64,000 nt of DNA from Paguma larvata (lineage: Eukaryota > Chordata > Mammalia > Carnivora > Viverridae). How positions within the stretch are numbered: position 1 is the stretch's first letter; every line of letters starts with the position of its first letter. The stretch is from the NCBI GenBank assembly GCA_030068075.1, contig CM057833.1, positions 45,465,587 to 45,529,586 on the forward strand, in the 5' to 3' direction. The translations under genes were made by a program, and so were the position numbers. A model generated the notes under the pieces. That model made no database searches. It saw only the letters and a program-made list of their open reading frames with translations, and had not been told where the DNA came from. Shown here one piece after another: positions 20,078 through 30,214 of the stretch.

Positions 20078-20315
20078 TGGGGCGCCTGGGTGGCTCAGTC
20101 GGTTGAGCGTCCGACTTCGGCTCAGGTCATGATCTCGCGGTCTGTGAGTTCGAGCCCCGCGTCGGGCTCTGTGCTGACGGCTCAGAGCCTGGAGCCTGCT
20201 TCACATTCTGTGTCTCCCTCTCTCTCTGCCCTTCCCCCACTCACGTTCTGTCTCTCTCTGTCTCAAAAATAAAATAAAAAAATAAATAAAAAATAAATAA
20301 AAAAATAATAATAAT
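20078..20315 (+). mobile_element. Felid tRNA-Lys SINE, best-preserved copy
   Basis: Close to the felid consensus as I know it: head 'ggggcgcctgggtggctcag', A box at 20091-20102 (tggctcagtcgg), B box gttcgagcccc at 20148-20158, CpGs kept in 'gatctcgcggtctgtgagtt' and 'ccccgcgtcgggctctgtgc', CT stretch and a long AAATAAA tail. The perfect 14-bp TSD aaaatttgcactgt lies at 20064-20077 and 20316-20329. It is the best candidate in the window for a recent, possibly polymorphic insertion. Confidence 0.97.
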
Positions 20316-20329
20316 AAAATTTGCACTGT

Positions 20330-21244
20330 AGAAGGGAGACACTTCGTTTTACCAGACAATTCTTCATTTAGCCAAAGTACCCAATGATTTCTTTAAAAGT
20401 GCAATTCCCTACCTTCTTTTAAAATATGATTCAAATGAGGAAATTTTCATTAACCCAACTTGTTAGGGTCCCTTTTATTATACAAAATACACCTGTCTGG
20501 GTCAAGACTGCTCTGCTCTTTGTGTGTCAGCTTTAGCATTCAATCTGCCTCCCCTGAACCTTGGGTCCATGTCAGTGCCTTCAACTTAGATTGAAAGTCC
20601 ACTGGGTCATTGCTTTTTGACTGGCATCTATGGACGCTTCCCAGGCAGGGCAGCCACGTGGGAAATGTTGCTGGTCATCACTGTCAGATGACTGCTCTAA
20701 GCACCTGTTGGCTTTGAAATTTACAAACAGAAAGCAGCAACTGACATGGCCCCTTCTTGAAGTGCCTGTCCAGTTTTTCTCTGCCTGCTTCTATGTCCAG
20801 AATCCTTCTCTCTCTTTTATGCCAGCTTCTGCCTTCCTTAGCAACCGACTCCCAGCTCAAGAGAGAGATTATCAGTAATAATATGCATTATTTTTCAAAT
20901 ATTATACCTATGAATATGCATGCATATTATATAAATATATAGGTTTCAGTTGGAAAAACAGGCTAAGTGCCCTGGAGATATTATGCCACTTGTCATTGGA
21001 ATCACTGGTTTACTTGAAAATCCTTGGTCTTAATCCATAGGTGGGTGGAAGGATGCAAGTGGAGCTCACTGGAACACATCATAGGGAGTACTGAGTAGTT
21101 TTACTACAGGTGTGGGGAGTATCTTATCACTAAGGGTTGAGGATGTTTGGGGAAAGCCCAAAGAGGAAAACAGCTGGCATGCAATTAAAGGGAATGCAGG
21201 CAGCTTCCACTGGCTTGGACGACCCTCAGGGGACAGCCAAGAGA
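20330..21244. other. Anonymous sequence with an AT palindrome
   Basis: No repeat family or exon recognised. A perfect 16-bp palindrome, aatatgcatgcatatt, lies at 20913-20928 in an AT-rich stretch (20877-20945). The 82-codon frame at 20630-20878 has no recognisable domain. Confidence 0.45.
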
Positions 21245-21480
21245 GGAGAGGGAGCCAGACTGCTGAGAATCACCTCTTGGTTCTGCCACCAGCCAGCAAC
21301 GCAAGCTAATTAACCTCTCTCCACCTCAATGCCTTCATCTGTATAATGGGGATAATGATAGCACTGTCCTCATGGAGTTGTTAGGATGATAAAACCAATG
21401 AATACATGTAAAGTTCTTAGAATACTGCCTGCCCCTCTCAACAAGCAGTTGACAGATGTTGGCTACTATCATTTTTCTCA
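21245..21480 (+). repeat. MIR SINE, near full length
   Basis: 'tcttggttctgccaccagcc', 'agctaattaacctctctcca', 'ttcatctgtataatggggat', 'ttgttaggatgataaaacca', 'catgtaaagttcttagaata' and 'ctgcctgccc' follow sense MIR in order. Confidence 0.85.
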
Positions 21481-21754
21481 CCCACACTAGGCTACTCTCT
21501 GCTGTGAAGGCAACTCTTTGCACTGCCAAGCTGATTTATAAAAATGGTTTCACCGAAGGCTGGTCTGGCTTTTAAGGTAGAGCTGCTACCTCACAGCCTG
21601 CACAGGATCTGCTTTTGGGACATGCGTGTGGAAGCATCGGGAATGTTCCACGGAAGAGGCATCCACTCCCCAAGAGGGCCATTATCCAAAGCTGGCTCTC
21701 ACCAGGGACTTTTCTTTAGTTGGTAAATTGAGTTCTTGGGAAACAGCACAACTG

Positions 21755-21875
21755 AGGCCATGGTTCTCAAACTGGAGTGAACATTAGATTTCTGGACCCC
21801 ACTCCCAGAGTTTCTGATCCAGCAGGCCTGGGTGGGACCTGTGAATCTGCATTTCTAACAGGTGCCCTGGTGAGG
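21755..21875 (+). repeat. MER5A-type DNA transposon fossil
   Basis: 'atggttctcaaactggagtg', 'tttctggaccccactcccag', 'agtttctgatccagcaggcc', 'gtgaatctgcatttctaaca' and 'ggtgccctggtgaggctcc' match hAT-Charlie MER5A. Confidence 0.75.
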
Positions 21876-21894
21876 CTCCAACCCACCCTCCAAT

Positions 21895-22115
21895 TGGTGG
21901 AGAAATGCCTGGTAGGCCTGTCTCTGCCTCTTGCTAGCCAGGTGTCACTATTCAACCTCTGAGCCTCAGTTTCTCCATCTGTGAAAGAGTAGACAGTCCC
22001 TGGCAGAGCTGCAGTGAGACTGAATAAGATTATCCTTAAACCATGTTTCCACAGTACCTGGAGCACCATGAACAGCCTGAAACATATTCACACTTACTGC
22101 GTTTTCATTATCATT
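21895..22115 (+). repeat. MIR SINE
   Basis: 'ctcttgctagccaggtgtca', 'cctctgagcctcagtttctc', 'catctgtgaaagagtagaca', 'gcagtgagactgaataagat', 'acagtacctggagcacc' match sense MIR. Confidence 0.75.
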
Positions 22116-22439
22116 TCACAGGGCGTTTGTGAGGCAGAGAAGGCGGCCGAAGCCTGCCAGAGAGGTGCTCAAAAAAAGTCTTTTTAAAAAATGCTACATG
22201 CATTGCTGATCTCAAACCAGCATCCCAATAAGTGGAAAATAAACACATTCACATGGACTCTTCCCCTGACGCCACCCCCACCCCAGGTTTTTGCTTTTCT
22301 CACATAGTTATGCTTACTCCCACTGACAATAAAATTTATTTGCTACAAGGAAGCCATTTGCGACAAGAAATTCCTGTTTTCCAGATGAGGAAACTGAGAT
22401 TTTTGTCAGACTAGTCAGCCTCAGGGTCCCCAAATGCAA

Positions 22440-22610
22440 GTTGCCACTTTCGTTTATAACTTCATCGCAGTGTATTTTATACATGATAGAATTCACCCAT
22501 TTCAATTGCACAATTCTATGGCTTTTAGTGAGTTTGCATAGTTGTGTAACCTTCACTGTAAATCAGTTTGTGAACATTTTCATCACCCCAATAAGACCTC
22601 CCCAAGCCTT
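22440..22610 (+). repeat. Ancient L1-like fragment
   Basis: 'tacatgatagaattcaccca', 'tttcaattgcacaattctat', 'agtttgcatagttgtgtaac', 'gaacattttcatcacccca' match a widespread mammalian repeat that I recall as an old L1 3' segment. The family name is not certain. 22620-23090 following it is anonymous, with a GGGGGTGGGGTGG stretch near 22745. Confidence 0.5.
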
Positions 22611-23094
22611 TTTAACCTGCCAAGGATGATACGTGAGTTGGGAGGGTTGGGGACAGGGAAAGTGTTACAGGCAGGGCAGTAATACTTGAGTCTGCCCAGA
22701 ACCCCAGACAAGAGTTTGAGACTCAGGGCCCAGGGCCAGTGTCTGGGGGTGGGGTGGATGGATCACTGACATTCAGAACACAGGAGACCCATCCCCTGTC
22801 AGTGCTGAGAGCCTTAGAGTGTATGGCCTGAGAACACTGGGACTCTGCTAAAGCTGCAACGTAGAGGGAATCTGCTGTGAAGAAGAATAAGCAAATGTTT
22901 CACCCTCATGGGGCTCCTTGGTCCAGATGCCCACACATCTGGCTGTGGCTAGGAGGGACTCTGAGCACTCAGCCTTGGTGAACAACGAAAAATCAATGCC
23001 TCAAGATCCATGGCCAGATGAGAATAATGAACAAGACTGAACAAGCAAGGTCCCTTTTGCTCCTTCGGGTCACAGGTGCTCAGCTGCATGCCAG

Positions 23095-23390
23095 CAATAA
23101 TGGTTGATTAGTAATAATAACAGCTACCGTTATTGAGAAATTAATTTGCGGCAAGGCATTTTGCTAAGAAATCTATGTCCCTTTCATGATGATACCATTC
23201 AATTTTCCTAATAGCTCTTTGAGGCAGGAATCGTTTCATTCCTATTTGTTTTCTGTGAAAAACACAAGGCTCAGAGAAGTTTAAAGACCTGCCCAAGTAC
23301 ATACAGTAAGTAAGTGACAGAGTCAGAATTTAAAACCAAGGCTGTTTGGTTCCAAAGCCTGTGTTCTCCCCAGGTAACACTGTGGTACCA
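23095..23390 (-). repeat. MIR SINE, near full length
   Basis: Reverse MIR over its whole length: 'acagctaccgttattgagaa', 'cggcaaggcattttgctaag', 'ctaatagctctttgaggcag', 'acaaggctcagagaagttta', 'tgcccaagtacatacagtaa', 'agtgacagagtcagaattta'. Confidence 0.88.
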
Positions 23391-23424
23391 AAACAGCAAC
23401 AAGGGAGCATGGGACCAGCACATT

Positions 23425-23590
23425 AGAGTCTTTGGAGTGTGTCCCATCTATTTTCTCACTTAACCTAGATGGGAGTCCCATGAAGGTAGGCGCCACGTCT
23501 GCTTCTTCTGTTCACTTTGGAATTCCCAGCACCTGGCACCATGCCTTACACCCAGAGCTGTCAGTAAGTATTCATCAATTCCACATTGTT
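23425..23590 (+). repeat. L2 LINE 3' end
   Basis: 'cctagatgggagtcccatga', 'aggtaggcgccacgtctgct', 'attcccagcacctggcacca', 'gtcagtaagtattcatcaat' match sense L2 3' end. Confidence 0.7.
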
Positions 23591-23599
23591 GGGTCTCTA

Positions 23600-23785
23600 T
23601 CACTTGAGGTAAAAAGACACCGAAATACCCTGCCTTTGTCACTCAGGACTTGAGTGACTGGCAAGTTACTTCTCTATGCCTCAGTTTCCTCATATGGAAA
23701 CAAAACAAAACAAAATAAAAAGGGAAGGAAATGATCAGCTTCAGAGGATTGCTGTGAGGAGTAAATACAGCCAGCATTTTGCTGC
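23600..23785 (+). repeat. MIR SINE
   Basis: 'tgactggcaagttacttctc', 'tatgcctcagtttcctcata', an A-rich expansion (aaacaaaacaaaacaaaata), then 'gattgctgtgaggagtaaat'. Sense MIR with a small internal A-rich expansion. Confidence 0.75.
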
Positions 23786-23805
23786 ACAAACACCCAAAGA
23801 TGCTC

Positions 23806-24022
23806 TTTTTTAAATTTTTTTTTGTTTTAAAGTTTATTTACTTTTGAGAGCAAGAGAGATCAAGTGAGCAGGGGAGGGACAGAGAGAGAGGGGATAGAGG
23901 AACCAAAGGGGGCTCCGAGCTGACAGCAAAGAGCCTCATGGGAGACTTGAACTCACAAATCATGAGATCATGATCTGAGCCAAAGTCAGATGTTTAGCCA
24001 AATGAGCCGCCCAGACACCCCT
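23806..24022 (-). mobile_element. Felid tRNA-Lys SINE
   Basis: Reverse SINE: 'taaagtttatttacttttga', GA stretch, 'gggggctccgagctgacagc', 'cttgaactcacaaatcatga', 'agccaaatgagccgcccaga'. A degraded TSD is likely (caaagatgct upstream, caaagatact downstream). Confidence 0.9.
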
Positions 24023-24029
24023 CAAAGAT

Positions 24030-24180
24030 ACTAACTCTTACGCGTATTATTAATATTCCTATTGCAGAGATAAGGAGATTTTGGCTCAAAAGGACAATCT
24101 TCTTAGCAAAGGGCCAAAGGTAGAACATGGCCGAGGCAGGACCCAGTTTACTGCGTCTGAACTCTAAGGCAGTCTAAGGA
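24030..24180 (-). repeat. MIR SINE remnant
   Basis: 'attgcagagataaggagatt', 'tggctcaaaaggacaatctt' and 'ggcaggacccagtttactgc' fit a reverse MIR. With the + MIR at 23600 it flanks the SINE in inverted orientation. Confidence 0.55.
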
Positions 24181-24479
24181 TTTTTCTTGACCTTATAATG
24201 CTCAACAAGTATTTTCAGACTGAAAAACACATCTGGCCACTGACTCAGAGGCTGGCGCAAACCAGGTCCCAGAGTGCACATGACTGCCACAGAGGAGACT
24301 ACCTGCGAGGCCCGAAGGACCCATGAATTCAGAGCCTCCATCCAGAAAGGATGCTCTCCCAGACTGAACCTCTCTGGCAAGCACCTCCTCTCTGCCTCCC
24401 CTCCCTCAGGAATGTTCCTGTGAAGGTGCAGCCTGTGATTTCTGAAAGGGAACAGTGAATGGTTGCTCTTGTGCATTGT

Positions 24480-25165
24480 TATGCAAATGAGACACAAATT
24501 GGAGTCTTAAATCTGGCCCTAATGATGCCATCCGGCTTTGTCTTCCAGCTTTCCTGACACCCATTCTGAGATGCACCGTACAGATGTTAGTTTATTATGT
24601 ACACCAATAACTCACTCTACGTCTCATCGAGGTGGGCTGTTAGCAGCCAGCATCTCAGCCCTGATAGCGACGGCATGCGCCCCAGTGAAAGATGTGTGAT
24701 TTAAGCTCTCTGCAGCCCACAATTCAAGTTTTCTTTTATCAGGGCCCAAGCGGCAGCTAACCGTGTGACGAAGTGATGGCAAATCCAGAAACAACGCGGA
24801 TCCCACAAAGAGGCTGATTAAAAGCTTACTTGAAATTTGGAAAATAATAATTTTTAAAAATGATAACATTAAAAAATTCTCAAGATGCACAAAGAAAACC
24901 AATTTAGTTTGAGCCAATCCTTCATTCTCAGAAGGATTAGAAGGTTCTGCTTTATGCTAAATGTGGAGCCGACTTTGCAGCCAAAACATAAAACGTCCCA
25001 CTAATTATTCTTTCAAGCTTCAACATGTACTTTATTAATCTTTTTTCCCACTTTAACAGCCACAGATGTAGGCTTAATTCAGTGTGTAAGCAACAGAACT
25101 TGTTTAAGTTCAGCGTTGTCAGCTGCATCTTTCATGTTTGCCGCACAAGGGCGGGTGACGTTGGC
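24480..25165. other. Largest repeat-poor block, candidate developmental enhancer
   Basis: About 690 bp without any transposon signature. It begins with a perfect octamer, ATGCAAAT, at 24481-24488 (the POU/Oct binding word) and contains 'tagtttattatgtacaccaa', 'gaggctgattaaaagcttac', 'cccactaattattctttcaa', 'ctttattaatctttttt' and isolated CpGs ('agcgacggcatgcgcc'). Opposite-strand frames of up to 97 codons show no recognisable domain. Enhancer identity is inference from texture. Confidence 0.35.
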
Positions 25166-25559
25166 AGGGCTCAGAAATGGAAGTCCTGTCAATCATGAGT
25201 GGCATTATCCTTCCAGGAGATAACCTGTCTTTAGCATATCCCAGGCAGTGTACTCCAGGCAGAACAGTGTGGCATCTTTGGAGAGTTGCTCAAAGAAAAA
25301 GAGACAGCTGGAGAAAGAATCAAAGCAGTGATGATACAAAACACCCTGTCCTGCCTAAGGATCCGGAAAACACTCCTTCCTCATGATGGATCCAAAAGAA
25401 AAACAGTGAAATAGATAGTACGATAAAATACCAATTACATGGAAACTAGATGCTTCAAGTTCAGATTTATTTTTATGTTTCAGGGACCATGTTCTACTTC
25501 ATTCTTTCATGTTTCTGTCCACCCATTTTTTTCATTTATAATTGAATAAACTATACCAC

Positions 25560-25672
25560 TTAATAAATATATTGCCAACAAAGTATTCAGCACCTAATGT
25601 GTGTCAAGCACAGTGTATGGGACGTAGGCAAGTAACATACAAATATCCTATTCTCTAGGAAAGGGATGAAGA
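25560..25672 (-). repeat. L2 3'-end fragment
   Basis: 'gtattcagcacctaatgtgt', 'gtcaagcacagtgtatggga', 'caaatatcctattctctagg' follow the antisense L2 end. Confidence 0.55.
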
Positions 25673-25675
25673 GAA

Positions 25676-25862
25676 AAAGAATTGCTCTGTATTGAGTGCC
25701 TACCATGTACCAGACACTGTGCAGAGAACTCCCAGTATTCCTTACACTGTGAGTGATAGATATCATCTCCATTTGCAGGTAAGAAATCTGAAGCTGAAAG
25801 TTTGACTAATTCACATAGCTAGGAATTGTGGAGCTGGGGTGCAAATCCATGACCCCCTATAC
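25676..25862 (-). repeat. MIR SINE
   Basis: 'attgagtgcctaccatgtac', 'cagacactgtgcagagaact', 'catctccatttgcaggtaag', 'ttcacatagctaggaattgt', 'ggtgcaaatccatgacc' match reverse MIR. Confidence 0.82.
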
Positions 25863-25869
25863 TCCTAAC

Positions 25870-26735
25870 TCAGGGTTCTTTCTAACCCCAAATTACAAAT
25901 GATTAGGATTGTGGATAAGGTGGTAAATGATTGCAATGCAAGGTGAAGGTGAACAATGCTTTAAAAAGCAAGTGGATAAAGCATTACGGAGACGTAGAGG
26001 AAAAAGAAAATATGATCAGTGTGGGGGTGGGAGGAAGGTATTGAGGAAGGAGCTCTAGAGGAGAAAGCAGTTGACCTAAAGGGGTTAGACATATAGTGAT
26101 TAACATTTAAAAAGGACATTTATAAGATAGGCAGACAGCAAAAACCTAGGAACCTGGAGAGTAAGGACTACGTTCAGAGAAATTGAAGTAGTCCAGAGTG
26201 TGAATAAAGGTACATAAAGATTAATTTAGAAATAAAGTGTAGAATCAGACTGCAGAACTTCAGATAACATAAAAGGGCATTTCGGATTTTAAAAAAGTGA
26301 GAAAAACTTGGTTCCATCTTCCACTTGTAGTAAACTTAGAGAATGCTTAATTTTATACCAATCTGAGATTAATCAATGCAGCTACAAACCTCTGTTGAAT
26401 ATATTCCCATCCTCAGCACAGCTTCTGGGCTCAGAAGACTTGAGTTCAAGACCCAGTTCTTGAGGTCACCAACTTAACAACGCTGAGCAGCTGTGTTGTG
26501 GTGCTTGCTGATTTACATTGTTCTGAAGACTCACAACCATAAGGGTTGGTGTGGCTAAGCATCATGTGTAAATTACACACCAGGACAATTAATGGAAACA
26601 GTTAACAACTACCCGTTATGTATTTATTTATCCACAAGTATTCCAGGAATGATGCACACACACTTACTAATGTGAGCAAAGCCCAGAAATACATGCAAAA
26701 ATGTTCTCATTTCAAACCCAGAACAAGTCTGAAAC
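25870..26735. other. Anonymous sequence
   Basis: Mostly unrecognised. A purine-rich part at 25975-26080 could be internal antisense L2, and 26420-26480 could be a MIR fragment ('agacttgagttcaagaccca'). No exon seen. Confidence 0.35.
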
Positions 26736-26737
26736 CA

Positions 26738-26835
26738 AGACAACATTATCCTACTTTACAGTTGAGGAAACTGAGATCCCAAGAATTTGTCCAGCCAACT
26801 CCAAGCTCATACTCCTAGAAAATAACACAGTTCTT
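26738..26835 (-). repeat. MIR SINE fragment
   Basis: 'attatcctactttacagttg', 'aggaaactgagatcccaaga' match reverse MIR core. 26836-27234 is anonymous. Confidence 0.6.
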
Positions 26836-27234
26836 CTAAATCTAGTGCTTTTTCCAATATAATGCTATTTCTTCACACTTGTCATTTAAATTGGTGGTGG
26901 CTGTCAACCTGCATGCTGCTGAACATCTCAGAAGTGTCCAACTATACAGTGAGCAATGTTCTAACTTCATTTATATTATATACTGCATACTATCAGAGGA
27001 ACGCTACAATACAAACATTGTACACGGTATAGCTTGCTGGGAATCATGTATCATTGGGATCCACCCTACCCATTTTATAGGATATACAATATTCACAGGA
27101 TACAGTGGTGTCGGGAGGATAAAATGAGACAGTGCATATGAAGACCTTTCAATAATATAAAATACTGTTCCCATTTTAGAGGAAAAGTTAGAAAACTTTC
27201 TTTAAGATGGTTTTTTGTATAATTGTTCTGTGCT

Positions 27235-27345
27235 TCCCACTACTATGATATAAACCCCCTGGGAATTAAAATGTGCTCTACTTGTCTTTGACACAACCAC
27301 GGCACCCAGAATAGCACATATTTCCAAGAAATCCAAAAATTTAGT
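27235..27345 (+). repeat. L2 3'-end fragment
   Basis: 'ccctgggaattaaaatgtgc', 'cacggcacccagaatagcac', 'aaaatttagtgaattaa' fit sense L2 3' end, diverged. Confidence 0.45.
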
Positions 27346-27376
27346 GAATTAAATTATAATTCCTCATACTAGGATG

Positions 27377-27417
27377 ACAAAGATGATGGTGGTGATGGTG
27401 ATGATGATGATGATGAC
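27377..27417. repeat. (GAT)n microsatellite
   Basis: GAT/GGT trinucleotide run of about 40 bp directly abutting a reverse MIR. Confidence 0.85.
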
Positions 27418-27625
27418 TAGAATTTGTTGAGCGCTTGCTATGTGCCAGGCATTGTGTTAAGTGTTTGGTATTCATGAATTCTTCTGATTTCTATAACGAC
27501 CCTCCATTCTCCAGATAAGACGACAGACAGAGGGAGATGAAATGGACGGCTCAAGTTCACAAAGCTAGTCGGTGGTAGTCCTGTGATTCCAGGTTGTGAC
27601 TGCAGTCTGGCACATGTCCCCACGG
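27415..27625 (-). repeat. MIR SINE, near full length
   Basis: 'gaatttgttgagcgcttgct', 'atgtgccaggcattgtgtta', 'tccagataagacgacagaca', 'ttcacaaagctagtcggtgg', 'gattccaggttgtgactgca' match reverse MIR closely. Confidence 0.9.
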
Positions 27626-27629
27626 CAGC

Positions 27630-27810
27630 ACTCTGTTAATAATGCTTATTCAGAATGTGCAAACAGTCTTAAATTGTTCATGAGCACCATCACATCCATC
27701 TCCCCATCTGTTCCTCATAACAATCCCATAATGTAAGCAGGATTATTCCCACCTCAGAGATGAAAACACCAAGGTTCAAGGCCACGCACTTGATGAGAAA
27801 GCCACGATGG
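27630..27810 (-). repeat. MIR SINE
   Basis: 'ttcctcataacaatcccata', 'aggattattcccacctcaga', 'gatgaaaacaccaaggttca' match reverse MIR. It is a second copy in tandem with the 27.4 kb one. The following 27811-28380 holds nothing I recognise except a short L2-like motif near 28205. Confidence 0.6.
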
Positions 27811-28384
27811 TCTTTTATTACAGCAAGAAGCATCATGCTATGTCTCCACTCAGGAAAAACTATATATATCCAAAAAATTCTAGGAATTCTCAGAGCAATT
27901 ACAGAGTCTCTTGCTACAAACACAACAGAACCTTCTTCAAAACACCACGCATGCTTGGAAGAGCACACACATAAATGCGTAATATGAACGCTTGTCGGTT
28001 TTACCCCCTTGTTGCAAGAGAAGAAGAATGTTTATGCACCAAAAAAATCTAGCTGCATTTCCCAGTTTAATTAGTTTTGTCAAGTGCCTGCAATGTGATT
28101 TCCATGTTAATTTCCCCATATCCCATTTCAGCTTCTTTATATTCCACTTCAATTATTTGCTTAAAAATTGAGAGAGTCACAACGACTGTGTTCAAATTCC
28201 ACTCAACTCAACTAACATTTATGGATGTGCTGTCATGTTCTAGCTCTGCAAAGCCATCAGAAAGACAACGCATGCGCTCCCACCCCTCTCAGTGCTTGTC
28301 ACAGACATCTCTAATCGATCATGCAGCAGCTGCCAGCTGATGGATGCAGACATGGGATAATGAAAACTACCTGCCCTCCAAGTG

Positions 28385-28510
28385 TTCAGACACTTTCTTG
28401 CAAATTCCTTCCTCATTTTATTCTCACAAGGTAGTAGTATCTCCATTTTAACAGAAAAGGTAATTGTGGCTCACAGAGGTGACGTGTACCGCCTGCAGGC
28501 TAGACATCAC
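28385..28510 (-). repeat. MIR SINE fragment
   Basis: 'ttcctcattttattctcaca', 'aggtagtagtatctccattt', 'gtggctcacagaggtgacgt' match reverse MIR. Confidence 0.6.
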
Positions 28511-28739
28511 ACTCATGAGAAGTCTCCCTGCCCTCTCCCGTTCAGTGAAAACTCTACTTTCTGATCATCTGCCGGCCTGGCTCAGCAGGAGTCTGCTTTC
28601 CTGGCCTCTGAGCCGGAGTGCAAAACGGAGTAGTGTTAGACCAATCCTGGGTGGTAAGGAAGTGTTCTAATGTTAACCTGTGGAGCAACCTTTATTCTAT
28701 ACTTTATAAATGAATCTGTCAGATCTGGAACGAGTCTTT

Positions 28740-28925
28740 TTAAATCAAGGCCCAACATCAACTCATTTAATCTGTACCTCATTAGTCTTTGAGATAGTCA
28801 TCATCGTCCTCATTTTGTGAGGAAGCTGAGGCACAGGCTGGTTATGTAATTTGCTGAAAGCCACACAGCTAGTTTAGTGACAGTTAAAGATACAAACTCA
28901 GATCTTTCTACCCTTATTAGCCCGA
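28740..28925 (-). repeat. MIR SINE
   Basis: 'actcatttaatctgtacctc', 'tttgtgaggaagctgaggca', 'gaaagccacacagctagttt', 'agatacaaactcagatcttt' match reverse MIR. Confidence 0.8.
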
Positions 28926-29104
28926 ATATTTAATGAATTGTTTTTTTTTCTGATTTCCTCTCTCTTTTGCCGTTAGAACATAAATATTTAAGGTAATCAA
29001 CCAAACAATAATTTAATTCCTATTTCATCTCCTTTTTCTCTTCCTCCACCTAAAAACGTTTTGTTGGGCAAATGTTTTATTAAAAAATACATGGCTGCAT
29101 GCTT

Positions 29105-29265
29105 ATATATTTCACAAATGTTCTCTGAACCCTGTAGAGGGGACTGTAGGGTATAGAGATGAGTAACAGACACTTTCTGACCCCAGGGAGCTTACATTCT
29201 AGTGTGAGGTCAACTGACTAGTCCAATTAAAATACAATGCGGTTCTGACAACAGAGATACAGGGG
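29105..29265 (-). repeat. L2 3'-end fragment
   Basis: 'gactgtagggtatagagatg', 'ctgaccccagggagcttaca', 'ttctagtgtgaggtcaac' follow the antisense L2 end. Confidence 0.7.
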
Positions 29266-29267
29266 AT

Positions 29268-29705
29268 TTGGAAGCACTACATCTGAGTTATGACTCACAA
29301 ACAACCCTCAAATCTCAGCAGTTCAATGCAACAAAAGTTTCTATCTCATGCCATAGTCTGAAGTGTACTGGTATGCTATACTCCACCGGCTGACTCAGAG
29401 ACTTAGACTCTTCCCTTTGGTATCTCTGCCACTCTTCAGAATCCTCTGCTGGGTCTCCCCCTCCACCTTCACCCAACCCCCACATCTGGCCCACCAATGG
29501 TTAGGTAAAGAGAGTGTGTGGTAAATTGTGAAGTAAGGCTTAGAGCCATGCCTGGGAGAAGTATACATCCGACATGCACTGTCCACCCAGCCAGTCTTCT
29601 CTCTGAGCCTCTGGAGTGTACTGATTAGATGCTTACTGCTCCTCTTCCTTAGAACATGGGAACACACATTCCCAACTTCCTTTAGAAGCAGAGGCCATGT
29701 GGCTG
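29268..29705 (+). repeat. Unclassified interspersed repeat remnant(s)
   Basis: 'caatgcaacaaaagtttcta' resembles a widespread mammalian repeat with '...ttaaaacaacaa...tttatttct'. The end, 'ttcccaacttcctttagaag' and 'ggccatgtggctgg', is shared in type with 56.15 kb. I cannot name the family. Confidence 0.35.
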
Positions 29706-29710
29706 GGTTT

Positions 29711-29761
29711 TGATCATGACCTGCATCAAATGCTTAACCAACTAAGCCATTCAGGCACCCC
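29711..29761 (-). mobile_element. Head-only fragment of a felid SINE
   Basis: Only about 50 bp: 'gatcatgacctgcatcaaat' and 'gcttaaccaactaagccatt' followed by 'caggcaccccc', that is, the complement of the tRNA-derived head. The body and tail are absent. This is the opposite of the usual 5' truncation, so later deletion is likely. Confidence 0.75.
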
Positions 29762-30049
29762 CAAAATACTTCTGTCTTTGTGTAATGTTACACATCTTTG
29801 TAAAAGCACTCACACACTGTGGATGTTAATCCACTTGAAGTGACTGTGGGTGATTTTAAGCAGTCATCACCATGCTGCTTTGGCAGGTAGGAAGGCCGAA
29901 TTCATGAAGCTGGGTGCTCTGTGCCAGACAAAGACGGCAGGTGCAGATGTGGCTCCTGGGCCCTGGGTCTTCCAGACCAGTCCTTGGTTTTAGTTCTTAA
30001 CAGATCATACTCTAATAGTATCTTGTCCCCATAAATTATGATTGCTTGT

Positions 30050-30210
30050 TGGTAAATCTACCTCTGTCCACACCAGGGTGAGAGTCTCTTGACAGCAAAG
30101 TTAGAGGTTTTCCATCTCGGTACCTCAGGAGTATAGCATGTTGGTGACAGGTAACTGGTAGATGTTTTATAAATGGTTGTTTAGTGGATAACTGAATGAT
30201 GCCAGTGAGT
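30050..30210 (+). repeat. L2 3'-end fragment
   Basis: 'cagggtgagagtctcttgac', 'ctcggtacctcaggagtata', 'actggtagatgttttataaa', 'tggttgtttagtggataact' match sense L2 end. Confidence 0.5.
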
Positions 30211-30214
30211 GGAG

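Noticed and set aside
20078..20155. tRNA-Lys gene signal
   Set aside because: The head of the felid SINE keeps A and B boxes but continues straight into SINE body, and the cloverleaf is degraded. This is a SINE promoter, not a tRNA gene.
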